Under the pieces are notes generated by a model. It made no database searches. It was given only the letters and a program-made list of their open reading frames with translations, and was not told where the DNA came from. From contig NZ_JAEKMI010000015.1 of NCBI RefSeq assembly GCF_020217485.1, forward strand, positions 1 to 64,000: DNA of 64,000 nt, given 5' to 3'. Source of the DNA: Mycobacterium sp. WUMAC-067 (lineage in GTDB: Bacteria > Actinomycetota > Actinomycetes > Mycobacteriales > Mycobacteriaceae). Below, piece by piece: positions 41,464 to 49,866 of the stretch. Every line of letters begins with the position of its first letter. The first letter of the stretch is position 1. The translations under genes were made by a program, and so were the position numbers.

Positions 41464-44405
41464 CCGACGACACGAGCGACGCTGACGACACAGCCGAAAT
41501 CCCCGTCGCGCAGCGCACCCCAGTCGAGCGCAAACCACGTCTGGCCCGCACCATCCGCGTCCTGGCGCTGCCGATCATCGTGGTCTGGTTGCTGATCGCG
41601 ATCGGCGTCAACATCTTCGTCCCACAGCTGGAAAAGGTCGCCGAGGAAGTCTCGGTGCCGCTTTCGCCATCCGACGCGCCTTCGGTGACCGGGATGAAGC
41701 ACATCGGGGAGAAATTCAAGGAGTACGACTCCGACAACCTCGTCCTGGTGACCCTGGTCGGTGACAAACCCCTCGGCGAGGATGCTCACCGGTATTACGA
41801 CGATCTGGTCAAGAAGCTGCAGCAGGACCACGAACACGTCGAGCATGCGCTGAACTTCTGGGGGCAGCGATTCACGTCGTCGGGCGTCGAGAGCTACGAC
41901 CACAAGGCCGCCTACGTTCAGGTCAACCTGCGCGGCGACCAGGGCGGAGCCATCGGCGACAAATCGGTTGCGGCGGTTCGCAAAATCGTCGCGGACTCGA
42001 AGCCGCCGGCGGGGGTGAAGGCCTACGTCGCCGGTCAGGGTGCCCTGACCGCCGACACGATCGTCGTCGGCGACGCGAGCCTGGCCAAGATGACGATCAT
42101 CACCATCATCATCATCGCGATCATGCTGATGTTCGTTTATCGATCCATCGGCACGGTGCTGCTGACGATGGTCATCCTGTTCGTCGGACTGGCCACCGGC
42201 CGTGGCGTCGTAGCGCTGCTGGGCGAAACCGGCATCATGGGGCTCTCGACGTTCGCCGTCAACTTGCTGACGGCGTTGGCCATCGCGGCGGGAACCGACT
42301 ACGCGATATTCATGGTCGGCCGCTACCAGGAGGGCCGCGAGCGGGGGCTGGACCGCGAAGCCGCCTACTACGACACCTTCGCCGGTGTCACCAAGGTGGT
42401 GCTGGGCTCGGGTTTGACGATCGTCGGGGCGCTGGCCTGTCTGAAATTCACCCGGCTGCCGTACTTCAGTTCGCTGGCGTTTCCGTGCGCGGTGGGTCTG
42501 CTGGTGGTGGTGGCCGCGGGGGTCACGCTGACGCCGGCGCTGATCGCCTTCGCAAGCGGCTTCGGCCTTTTCGACCCGAAGCGCGAGTTCAACTACACGC
42601 GGTGGCGCCGCTTGGCGACGGCCATCGTGCGGTGGCCGGCACCCATCCTCGCCACCTCCGTCATCCTGGCGATCGTCGGCGCAATTGGCTTGATGGGTTT
42701 CACTCCGCGCTACAACGACCTGTACTACCTGCCGCAGAGCGCGTCGTCGGTGAAGGCGTACACCGCGGCCGATCAACACTTCACCCAGGCCCGTTTGAAT
42801 CCTGACCTGCTGATGATCGAATCGGACCACGATCTGCGCAATCCCAGAGACATGCTGGTCCTGGACAAGATCGCCGGCGCCATCTTCCGGGTTCCCGGCA
42901 TCGAACGGGTGCAGAGCATCACCAGACCCCTCGGCCCGCCGATCCAAGACGGATCCATTCCGTTCCAGCTCAGCGTGCAAAGCGCACCGATCCGCAGCAA
43001 CCTGAACTACCTGAAGGACCGCGTCGCCGACATCAAGAAGATCACCGGTTTCCTCGACACCCAGATCGCGCTGTTGGAGCGCCAGTACGCGGTGACCCAG
43101 AAGCTCGCGAACGCCGCGGATGACAGCTCGAAAACCACGGGGGAGACGGCGGCCATCACGGACGAGATCCGCAACCATCTCGCGGATTTCGACGACTTCT
43201 GGAGACCGATTCGCAGTTACTTCTATTGGGAGAAGCACTGTTTCGACATCCCGATCTGCTGGTCGCTACGGTCGCTCTTCGACGCGCTGGACGGGTTCGA
43301 TCAGCTGGCCGAAAAGTTCCACGCCCTCACCAGCGACCTCACCAACACGGCCAAGGCCACGCGCGAACTGCTGGCGATCATCCCCGAGAACATCGCCGTC
43401 TCGAAGTCGATCCGGGATACGACGCTGACCATCTACAGCTCGTTCGACAGTCTGATCGATCAGTTCGACCGGCTGACCGACACGAACGCCGTGATGGGCA
43501 AGTCCTTCAACGACGCCCAGGTGGAGAGCCTGTTCTACCTGCCACCCGAGATCTTCCAGAACTCAGACTTCCAGTTGGGGTTGAGCCTGATGGTGTCGCC
43601 GGACGGCAAGGCCGCGCGCTTCATCATCACTCACACCGTGGATCCGGCAACGTCGCAGGGAATCGCGTCCGTCGATCAGGAGCGCCAAGCTGCCAAGGAG
43701 GCGCTGAAACTCACCTCCCTGGAGAATGCCGACATCTACCTCGGCGGTACGGCCGCAACGTTTTACGACATCGCCAATGGCGCCAAGTACGACCTGATGA
43801 TCGCCGGCGTGGCCTCGATCGTGCTCATCTTCATCATCATGGTGATCGTCACCCGCGCTCTGGTCGCGGCCGGTGTCATCGTCGGCACCATCGTGATGTC
43901 GCTAGGGGCCGCCTTCGGATTCTCGACACTGATCTGGCAACACCTCGGTAATTTCCAGCTGCACTGGGTGGCAACAGAATTCGCGTTGATCGTGCTCTTG
44001 GCGGTGGGATCCGATTACAACCTGATGCTGGTGTCGAGAATCGAGGAGGAGATCGGAGCCGGCCTGAAAACGGGACTCATCCGCGGCATGGGTGTGACCG
44101 GTCCGGTGGTGACTGCCGCCGGTGTGGTGTTCGCCGTCACGATGGGCACGATGATCACCAGCGATCTCCGGGCGATCGGCCAATTCGGTACGACGATCGG
44201 CATCGGCCTGTTGTTCGACACGTTCGTCGTCCGATCGCTCATCACGCCGTCGATCATGACGGTGATGGGACGCTGGTTCTGGTGGCCGAAGCGGGTACGG
44301 GTCCGCCCGGCCAGCCAGATGCTTCGGTCCGTCGGGCCTCGCCCGTTGGTTCGTGCACTGCTGTATCACCCGCAGCGCGGGGTCCCGTCGGATCCGCAGA
44401 CCTAG
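41460..44405 (+). CDS. MmpL-family RND transporter
   Basis: 981 aa, GTG 41460. Two RND halves, each with an N-terminal helix, a large periplasmic loop and five to six helices. Proton-relay Asp-Tyr pairs are visible in both: ALAIAAGTDYAIFMVGRYQEGRE and LLAVGSDYNLMLVSRIEEE. The second loop has the Cys pair of MmpL4/5-type proteins (HCFDIPICWSLRS). It exports a lipid or siderophore-like compound together with the MmpS; cargo unknown. The C-terminus is short, unlike MmpL3. Confidence 0.93.
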   Translation: MTDDTSDADDTAEIPVAQRTPVERKPRLARTIRVLALPIIVVWLLIAIGVNIFVPQLEKVAEEVSVPLSPSDAPSVTGMKHIGEKFKEYDSDNLVLVTLVGDKPLGEDAHRYYDDLVKKLQQDHEHVEHALNFWGQRFTSSGVESYDHKAAYVQVNLRGDQGGAIGDKSVAAVRKIVADSKPPAGVKAYVAGQGALTADTIVVGDASLAKMTIITIIIIAIMLMFVYRSIGTVLLTMVILFVGLATGRGVVALLGETGIMGLSTFAVNLLTALAIAAGTDYAIFMVGRYQEGRERGLDREAAYYDTFAGVTKVVLGSGLTIVGALACLKFTRLPYFSSLAFPCAVGLLVVVAAGVTLTPALIAFASGFGLFDPKREFNYTRWRRLATAIVRWPAPILATSVILAIVGAIGLMGFTPRYNDLYYLPQSASSVKAYTAADQHFTQARLNPDLLMIESDHDLRNPRDMLVLDKIAGAIFRVPGIERVQSITRPLGPPIQDGSIPFQLSVQSAPIRSNLNYLKDRVADIKKITGFLDTQIALLERQYAVTQKLANAADDSSKTTGETAAITDEIRNHLADFDDFWRPIRSYFYWEKHCFDIPICWSLRSLFDALDGFDQLAEKFHALTSDLTNTAKATRELLAIIPENIAVSKSIRDTTLTIYSSFDSLIDQFDRLTDTNAVMGKSFNDAQVESLFYLPPEIFQNSDFQLGLSLMVSPDGKAARFIITHTVDPATSQGIASVDQERQAAKEALKLTSLENADIYLGGTAATFYDIANGAKYDLMIAGVASIVLIFIIMVIVTRALVAAGVIVGTIVMSLGAAFGFSTLIWQHLGNFQLHWVATEFALIVLLAVGSDYNLMLVSRIEEEIGAGLKTGLIRGMGVTGPVVTAAGVVFAVTMGTMITSDLRAIGQFGTTIGIGLLFDTFVVRSLITPSIMTVMGRWFWWPKRVRVRPASQMLRSVGPRPLVRALLYHPQRGVPSDPQT

Positions 44406-44500
44406 CATGCGGCGCAGCACACGCCGCCCAGGGTCGCGGGTTCGGTCAGGACGCCGGATGAATTGGGCGGGAAGGGGATGGTGTACGGCCGAGGCTCGGT

Positions 44501-44719
44501 CTACGTTTGGCGGTGCGCCGCCATCGCGGATTCGCGCTGAGCCTTCTCTTTCGCGTGGGTCGAACAGCAATGGCCAATATCGCAATGGTAGCGGTCACTG
44601 CATTCATGCGAACAATAGACCGATGCGGCCGGAAGCCATTCCGGATCAGATAGGTCACGCCATCGGGCCTTCGGATCGAACGTATGGCCACAATGTACGC
44701 AGGTCTTGGTCTTGACCAT
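44501..44719 (-). CDS. Small Cys-rich, probably zinc-binding protein
   Basis: 72 aa. Cysteines are arranged CVHCGHTFDPKARW and YCSHECSDRYHCDIGHCCSTH, i.e. a CxxC knuckle followed by a CxxxC pair and further Cys and His. This suits one or two zinc sites. Basic C-terminus (KEKAQRESAMAAHRQ). I do not recognise a named family. It is convergent with mmpL (95-bp gap) and 226 bp downstream of a DUF5666-type gene on the same strand. Reality is supported by the ordered Cys pattern in DNA where chance frames are Arg/Ala-rich. Confidence 0.65.
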   Translation of the reverse strand: MVKTKTCVHCGHTFDPKARWRDLSDPEWLPAASVYCSHECSDRYHCDIGHCCSTHAKEKAQRESAMAAHRQT

Positions 44720-44945
44720 ACGGGTCAGGATACGCGCCTCGGCCCCAAATCGGTGCTCGTTTTAGCTCGCTAACGACCAATCTCCGTTTTCGCAAAACGG
44801 GCGGCGGGCTAATTCAGAGTAACTTTATTTCGCTAACGAATTAACTGTCGCCTGAAGCCAACTCGGTCGGCTTCGATTCCGCCGTCACCGCCGTTCAGCA
44901 AACCGGGCGGGTCGGACGGCCGACGCCGCCAGTGCGGCTCAACCG
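44720..44945. other. Relatively AT-rich intergenic region with a hairpin and short repeats
   Basis: 226 bp. It holds a perfect hairpin CCGTTTT-CGC-AAAACGG at 44784-44800, and a direct repeat TCGCTAACGA (44767-44776 and 44830-44839), the second copy sitting in an imperfect palindrome TTCGCTAACGAA. The stretch 44811-44846 is unusually AT-rich for this genome. It may hold the promoter of the Cys-rich gene or the terminator of the DUF5666 gene. Confidence 0.5.
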
Positions 44946-45686
44946 CTAAAGGTGGAACGGCAGGTGCGGCAGATGCAGGTGGTGGTGCGGGTGCCCCATG
45001 GGCGGGCACGTCTCCAAGCTGATCATCGCCGCGTGCAGCACGCCGCCGTCTTGAGTTCCGTTCGCCCCCAAGCACTTACCGTTGGTGATCGCTTGGGCAT
45101 CCGACGGCGTCTGCCGTTGATATGAGGTCGAGTCCGCGACGGTCACGGTGGTCGGGCCGCCGGGGCCCAGCCCGGTGACGGCAATGGTGTTGCCCGACAC
45201 CGACGCGACTGTCCCGTAGAACCCGGCCGGCGGTGGGCACTTGCCATCCGCGGACGCGGTGACCGTCACCGATTGCGCGGTGATCGCGCCGGGGGACGGC
45301 GCGCTCTGCGGGGTGGCGCGCACGTTCACGCAGCTGCCGGGCGTCACGTCGGCCAGCTTCGCCGGGGTGACCTGCACGACCCTCGTCTCGGGCGTGTAAT
45401 CCACGGTCGCGGAGCCGGTTCGCGTCCGCAGCGCGATCGTGCCGCCCGACACCGACTGCACCATGCCCTCGACGTAATCCTTGCCGACCGGCGGCTGCGG
45501 GGGCGGCGCCGGCGGTGGCACCGCGCTCGGTGCGGCGCTGGGTGGGACGGCCGTGACGGTGGGCGGCGCGTTACTGCTCGACGTGTTGCGCGGGGAGTCG
45601 CACATGGCCACGCACAACGCGATGAAAACGATCACCGCGGCGATCGCGATGTGCGTCGGCCGGGGTTTCAACGAAGCGGCACGCAC
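44946..45686 (-). CDS. Secreted or membrane-anchored DUF5666-type repeat protein with His-rich tail
   Basis: 246 aa. N-terminal hydrophobic anchor IAIAAVIVFIALCVAMC, then a Ser/Pro-rich linker (PSAAPSAVPPPAPPPQPP), then two similar beta units: VEGMVQSVSGGTIALRTRTGSATVDYTPETRVVQV and FYGTVASVSGNTIAVTGLGPGGPTTVTVADSTSYQR, each followed by a Cys-containing segment (GSCVNVRA, GKCLGANG). The C-terminus is HPHHHLHLPHLPFHL, a likely metal-binding tail. Paralogue of the next gene. Function unknown; beta-barrel domains of this type (OB/SH3-like) occur on the cell surface. Confidence 0.8.
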   Translation of the reverse strand: MRAASLKPRPTHIAIAAVIVFIALCVAMCDSPRNTSSSNAPPTVTAVPPSAAPSAVPPPAPPPQPPVGKDYVEGMVQSVSGGTIALRTRTGSATVDYTPETRVVQVTPAKLADVTPGSCVNVRATPQSAPSPGAITAQSVTVTASADGKCPPPAGFYGTVASVSGNTIAVTGLGPGGPTTVTVADSTSYQRQTPSDAQAITNGKCLGANGTQDGGVLHAAMISLETCPPMGHPHHHLHLPHLPFHL

Positions 45687-45729
45687 AGACTCTTCTCCAT
45701 CACATGTTCGCCGTCGTGGCCAATCACCC

Positions 45730-45762
45730 CCGGCGGGCGCGGTTTTAGCTCGCCCCCGCCGG
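45730..45762. terminator. Candidate hairpin between the two DUF5666-type genes
   Basis: CCGGCGGG at 45730-45737 pairs perfectly with CCCGCCGG at 45755-45762 around a 17-base loop. It lies between the 3' end of the upstream lipoprotein gene and the 5' end of the downstream paralogue, so it could stop or attenuate transcription between them. No T-run follows. Confidence 0.4.
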
Positions 45763-45796
45763 CGGTGACGGCAATCTCAGCTAGCTCGAGCCGGGG

Positions 45797-46585
45797 TCAT
45801 CCACCCTGGCCGGGCTGCTTGGGCTTGCCGCATTTGCCGTCGACGGCCTGCCGTAGGTTGATGCTCGTCGCCTGCAGCGCGCCGCCGCTGTCCGTGGTGC
45901 CGCGCGCGGACAGGCATTTACCCGGCGCGATCGCGTCGGTGTTCGCGGTCGTCTGCTTGGTGTATTTGGTCTTGTCGTCGACCGTCACGGTCGTCTGCGT
46001 GGTGTTGCCGCTGGCATCCGTGCCGGTCAGGTTGATGGTGTTACCCGAGACCGAGGCCACCGAGCCCCGCACCCAGGCCGGCTTGGCGGGTGCCGGCGAC
46101 GGCGAGCCGGGCGGCGGCGTGCTGCTGGCCCCGCCGGGGGCGGACTCGTGCGGTTTGGGGCAGGTGCCGTTGACGGACTCGCTGATCTTGACCTTCGCCG
46201 CGGTGACCGGCTGCCCGGGCGCGGATCCCTCGGTGGGCTTCACGCTGACGCAGCTGCCCTGGGTGACATCGGGCAAGCCGGCCGGAACGGCCTCGGTGAT
46301 CTTGGTGGTCGAGGTGAAGTTCACCGCGGCCGTGGCGTTGTCTTGCTTGGTGACCTGGATGGAGTTGCCAGCCACCGACGCGATCAGGCCGCTGACCTTC
46401 GCTTCGGCGTTAGGTGTGGACGAGGGGGCCGCCGAGGTGACGGTCGCCGTCGAGGTCGACGTCGAGGTCGAGGTGGAGCTGGATTTGTTCGACGAGCCGC
46501 AGGCGGACAGGGACAGGGCGGTGGCCCCCGCGACCGCGAATACCGCGAAGCGCGTGAGCCGGGGTACGGCACAGCTGGCAGACAT
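45797..46585 (-). CDS. Lipoprotein with tandem DUF5666-type domains
   Basis: 262 aa from ATG 46585 (a TTG precedes it; GGAG upstream). Signal peptide FAVFAVAGATALSLSAC with lipobox LSAC, then a Ser/Thr-rich linker. Two repeats: VSGLIASVAGNSIQVTKQDNATAAVNFTSTTKITEAV and VRGSVASVSGNTINLTGTDASGNTTQTTVTVDDKTKYTK, each followed by a Cys segment (GSCVSVKP, GKCLSARG). It should be attached to the outer face of the membrane. It is the upstream paralogue of 44946-45686 but lacks the His tail. Function unknown. Confidence 0.85.
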   Translation of the reverse strand: MSASCAVPRLTRFAVFAVAGATALSLSACGSSNKSSSTSTSTSTSTATVTSAAPSSTPNAEAKVSGLIASVAGNSIQVTKQDNATAAVNFTSTTKITEAVPAGLPDVTQGSCVSVKPTEGSAPGQPVTAAKVKISESVNGTCPKPHESAPGGASSTPPPGSPSPAPAKPAWVRGSVASVSGNTINLTGTDASGNTTQTTVTVDDKTKYTKQTTANTDAIAPGKCLSARGTTDSGGALQATSINLRQAVDGKCGKPKQPGQGG

Positions 46586-46659
46586 CAACGTTTCTCCATT
46601 CGTCGGTGAGAGCGAACGTCATGGTTTACCCGTTGGAGCTGTCTGTAACCTGTGCGTTC

Positions 46660-48489
46660 TCAGAACGCCTCTTCGGGCACCTTCATGATCTCGTCGTCGA
46701 TCGCTTCGATGACGCCGCGCAGGGCGGTCAGCTTCGGCAACATGTTCTTGGCGAAGAACGTCGTTGTCGCGACCTTGCCCTGATAGAACGGTTCGTCATC
46801 TCCCGCCGCGCCGTCGGTCAGCGCGCGGTGCGCGACGCCGGCGTGCACCAGCAATCTCCAGCCGATCAGCAGATCGCCCACCGCGAGCAGAAACCGCACC
46901 GACGCCAGCCCCACCTTGTAGATGTCGGTGGGCTGTTGGGCGGCGGACATCAGGTAGCCGGTCAGCGCGCCCGTCATCGCCGTCACGTCGTCGTACGCGG
47001 TCTGCAGGAGTTGGGCGACCGGCTTGAGGGCCTCGTCGCACTCGTCGATGGTCGCCACGATCTGAGTGGTCAGGAACTGCAGGGCCTGGCCGCGGTCACG
47101 CACGATCTTGCGGAAGAAGAAGTCGAGCGCCTGGATGGCGGTGGTGCCCTCGTAGAGCGAGTCGATCTTGGAATCACGGATGTACTGCTCGAGCGGGTAG
47201 TCGGCCAGGAACCCCGAGCCGCCCAGCGTCTGCAGCGACTCGGTCAGCACCTCGTAGGCCCGCTCCGAGCTCACCCCCTTGACGATCGGCAGCAGCAGAT
47301 CGTCGATCCGGTGCGCCATGTCGTGATCGGCGCCCGAAACACGTTGGGCCACTGCGTCATCCTGGTGAGCAGCGGCATACATGTAGAGCGCCCGCAGGCC
47401 CTCGGCGTAGGCCTTCTGGGTCATCAGGCTGCGGCGCACGTCGGGGTGGTGGATGATCGTGACCCGCGGCGCGGTCTTGTCGGACATCTGCGTCAGGTCC
47501 GCGCCCTGCACCCGCTCCTTGGCGAAAGCCAGCGCGTTCAGGTAACCCGTGGACAACGTGCCGGCGGCCTTGACGCCAATCGTCATGCGCGCGTGCTCGA
47601 TCACGGTGAACATCTGCGCGATACCCCGGTGCACGTCGCCCACCAAGTAGCCGACGGCGGGCACATCCGTTGCGCCAAAGGTCAATTCGCATGTCGGCGA
47701 GGACTTGATGCCCATCTTGTGTTCCAGGCCGGTGACGAAAACCCCGTTGCGCGCACCGAGTTCGAAGGTGTCCGGGTCGAACAGGTAGTTGGGCACATAG
47801 AACAGGCTCAGTCCCTTGGTGCCCGGGCCGGCACCCTCGGGGCGGGCCAGCACCAGGTGGAAGATGTTCTCGGCGGTGTCGCCCACGTCGCCGCCGGAGA
47901 TGAAGCGCTTGACGCCCTCGATGTGCCAGGTGCCGTCGGGTTGTTCGAAGGCCTTGGCGCGCCCGGCGCCGACGTCGGACCCCGCGTCGGGCTCGGTGAG
48001 CACCATCGTGGCCGCCCAGCCGCGCTCGACGCCCTCGGCGGCCCAGTGCCGCTGCTGCTCGTTGCCCTCGATGTACAGCGCTTGGGCCATCAACGGGCCG
48101 AGGCAGAAGAAGTTCGCCGACGGGTTGGCGCAGATGATCATCTCGTTGACCCCCCACGCCAGCGGCGGGGGCGCGGCCATGCCGCCGATCTCTTCGGCCA
48201 GCATCAGCCGCCACCAACCGGCCTCCTTGATGGCCTGCACCGTCTTGGCCAGCTCTTCGGGGACGCTGATGGTGTGTTCGGCGGGATCGAATTCCGGCGG
48301 GTTGCGGTCGGCGAAGGCAAAGGATTCGGCGACGGGGCCTTCGGCGAGGCGGGCTGCTTCGGCCAATATTGTGCGGACCGTTTCCTCGTCGAGTTCGCTG
48401 TAGCCTCCCGTGCCCAGGACGGCGCCGATGTCGAGGACTTCGAAGAGGTTGAACTCGAGGTCACGGACGTTTGCGATGTAGTGGCCCAA
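46660..48489 (-). CDS. fadE15: Acyl-CoA dehydrogenase FadE15
   Basis: 609 aa from TTG 48489 ([20 protein letters not shown]), with GAGGGAA about six bases upstream; this N-terminus matches the M. tuberculosis family member. FAD-linked middle domain: [40 protein letters not shown]-terminal helical domain with [20 protein letters not shown] (catalytic Glu region). The length of about 600 aa and the N-terminal extension are typical of the ACAD group that includes FadE5-like enzymes. It oxidises acyl-CoA in beta-oxidation; chain length unknown. Confidence 0.95.
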   Translation of the reverse strand: MGHYIANVRDLEFNLFEVLDIGAVLGTGGYSELDEETVRTILAEAARLAEGPVAESFAFADRNPPEFDPAEHTISVPEELAKTVQAIKEAGWWRLMLAEEIGGMAAPPPLAWGVNEMIICANPSANFFCLGPLMAQALYIEGNEQQRHWAAEGVERGWAATMVLTEPDAGSDVGAGRAKAFEQPDGTWHIEGVKRFISGGDVGDTAENIFHLVLARPEGAGPGTKGLSLFYVPNYLFDPDTFELGARNGVFVTGLEHKMGIKSSPTCELTFGATDVPAVGYLVGDVHRGIAQMFTVIEHARMTIGVKAAGTLSTGYLNALAFAKERVQGADLTQMSDKTAPRVTIIHHPDVRRSLMTQKAYAEGLRALYMYAAAHQDDAVAQRVSGADHDMAHRIDDLLLPIVKGVSSERAYEVLTESLQTLGGSGFLADYPLEQYIRDSKIDSLYEGTTAIQALDFFFRKIVRDRGQALQFLTTQIVATIDECDEALKPVAQLLQTAYDDVTAMTGALTGYLMSAAQQPTDIYKVGLASVRFLLAVGDLLIGWRLLVHAGVAHRALTDGAAGDDEPFYQGKVATTTFFAKNMLPKLTALRGVIEAIDDEIMKVPEEAF

Positions 48490-48632
48490 CGCGATTCCCT
48501 CGCTGGTTCATTGAGGCGGCGGATGTCAGGCCCAGTCTGTCGGACGCGGGAAAACGTACGCAACCGTAACCAGGGCGGGGTGCGGTGCCGCGGGGCGGGA
48601 ACACCGCGTCGGCGCCGGGCGTTACGGCAAAT
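48490..48632. promoter_or_regulatory. Divergent promoter region of fadE15 and trxA
   Basis: 143 bp between two divergent starts. From memory M. tuberculosis has a PE_PGRS gene and ctpD here; neither is present. No clear boxes were placed. Confidence 0.4.
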
Positions 48633-48986
48633 GTGACAACACTCGATCTCACCGCTGAGAAGTTCAACGAAACCATCGAGGGCAACGACATCGTGCTCGT
48701 CGACTTCTGGGCATCCTGGTGTGGTCCATGCCGGCAGTTCGGCCCGACTTTCCAGGCCTCATCGGACAAACACCCCGACATCGTGCACGCCAAGGTCGAT
48801 ACCGAGGCCGAACAACAGCTGGCCGCGGCCGCCCAGATCCGGTCCATCCCCACGCTGATGGCCTTCAAGAAGGGCAAACTGCTGTTCAACCAGCCCGGGG
48901 CGCTGCCGCCGGCGGCCCTGGAGGACCTGGTCCAGCAGGTGCGGGCATTCGACGTGGACGCGGCCGAAGCCGGGCCGGCCGAATAA
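48633..48986 (+). CDS. trxA: Thioredoxin TrxA
   Basis: 117 aa from GTG 48633, giving VTTLDLTAEKFNETIEGND, the expected thioredoxin length; the ATG at 48585 would add 16 unusual residues. Active site WCGPC with Cys30 and Cys33, preceded by VLVDFWAS; cis-Pro in RSIPTLMAFKKGKLLF. It is a cytosolic disulfide reductase. trxB, next to it in M. tuberculosis (Rv1471), is missing, so the reductase must be encoded elsewhere. Confidence 0.95.
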   Translation: MTTLDLTAEKFNETIEGNDIVLVDFWASWCGPCRQFGPTFQASSDKHPDIVHAKVDTEAEQQLAAAAQIRSIPTLMAFKKGKLLFNQPGALPPAALEDLVQQVRAFDVDAAEAGPAE

Positions 48987-49029
48987 GCGCGGCACCGCGC
49001 GGCCGACGGCCACGCGCTAGGTTGCTTGG

Positions 49030-49839
49030 GTGAGTTTGGTACTGGTAGACCACCCGCGGCCCGGCGTCGCGCTGATAACCCTCAACCGGCCCGAGCGGAT
49101 GAATTCCATGGCGTTCGACGTCATGGTGCCGCTCAAGGAGGTCCTGGAGAAGGTCAGGTACGACAACTCGGTGCGCGTGGTCGTGCTGACCGGGGCCGGC
49201 CGGGGCTTTTCCTCGGGCGCCGATCACAAGTCCGCGGGCTCGGTGCCCCACGTCGAGGGGCTGACCCGCCCCACCTATGCGCTGCGCTCGATGGAGATTC
49301 TCGACGAGGTCATCCTGGGTTTGCGCCGGCTGCACCAACCGGTGATCGCCGCGGTCAACGGCCCCGCCATCGGCGGCGGCCTGTGCCTGGCGCTGGCCGC
49401 CGACATCCGCGTGGCCTCCACCAGCGCGTACTTCCGCGCCGCCGGCATCAACAACGGGCTGACGGCCAGCGAACTGGGCCTGTCGTACCTGCTGCCGCGG
49501 GCCATCGGGTCGTCGCGGGCGTTCGAGATCATGCTGACCGGTCGTGACATCACCGCCGAGGAGGCCGAGCGCATCGGGCTGGTGTCCTGCCAGGTGCCCG
49601 ACAAGCAGCTGCTGGACACCTGCTACGCGATCGCCGCGCGGATCGCGGCGTTCTCGCGGCCGGGCGTCGAGTTGACCAAGCGCACGCTGTGGAGTGGACT
49701 GGACGCCGGTAGCCTGGAAGGGCACATGCAAGCCGAAGGCTTGGGACAGCTTTTCGTCCGCCTGCTCACCGCCAACTTCGAAGAAGCGGTTGCCGCGCGC
49801 GCAGAACGACGACCAGCGGTGTTCACCGACGACAAATAG
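49030..49839 (+). CDS. echA12: Enoyl-CoA hydratase/isomerase EchA12
   Basis: 269 aa, GTG 49030. Crotonase marks: VALITLNRPERMNSM, VVVLTGAGRGFSSGADHKSAG (oxyanion hole), VIAAVNGPAIGGGLCLALAADIRVAS, FRAAGINNGLTASELGLSYLLPRAIG with a catalytic acidic residue. It hydrates or isomerises enoyl-CoA; the exact reaction is open. 43 bp downstream of trxA, so probably on the same transcript. Confidence 0.93.
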   Translation: MSLVLVDHPRPGVALITLNRPERMNSMAFDVMVPLKEVLEKVRYDNSVRVVVLTGAGRGFSSGADHKSAGSVPHVEGLTRPTYALRSMEILDEVILGLRRLHQPVIAAVNGPAIGGGLCLALAADIRVASTSAYFRAAGINNGLTASELGLSYLLPRAIGSSRAFEIMLTGRDITAEEAERIGLVSCQVPDKQLLDTCYAIAARIAAFSRPGVELTKRTLWSGLDAGSLEGHMQAEGLGQLFVRLLTANFEEAVAARAERRPAVFTDDK

Positions 49840-49866
49840 GCGTCTTTTCAACTCAGGAGAGCGATC

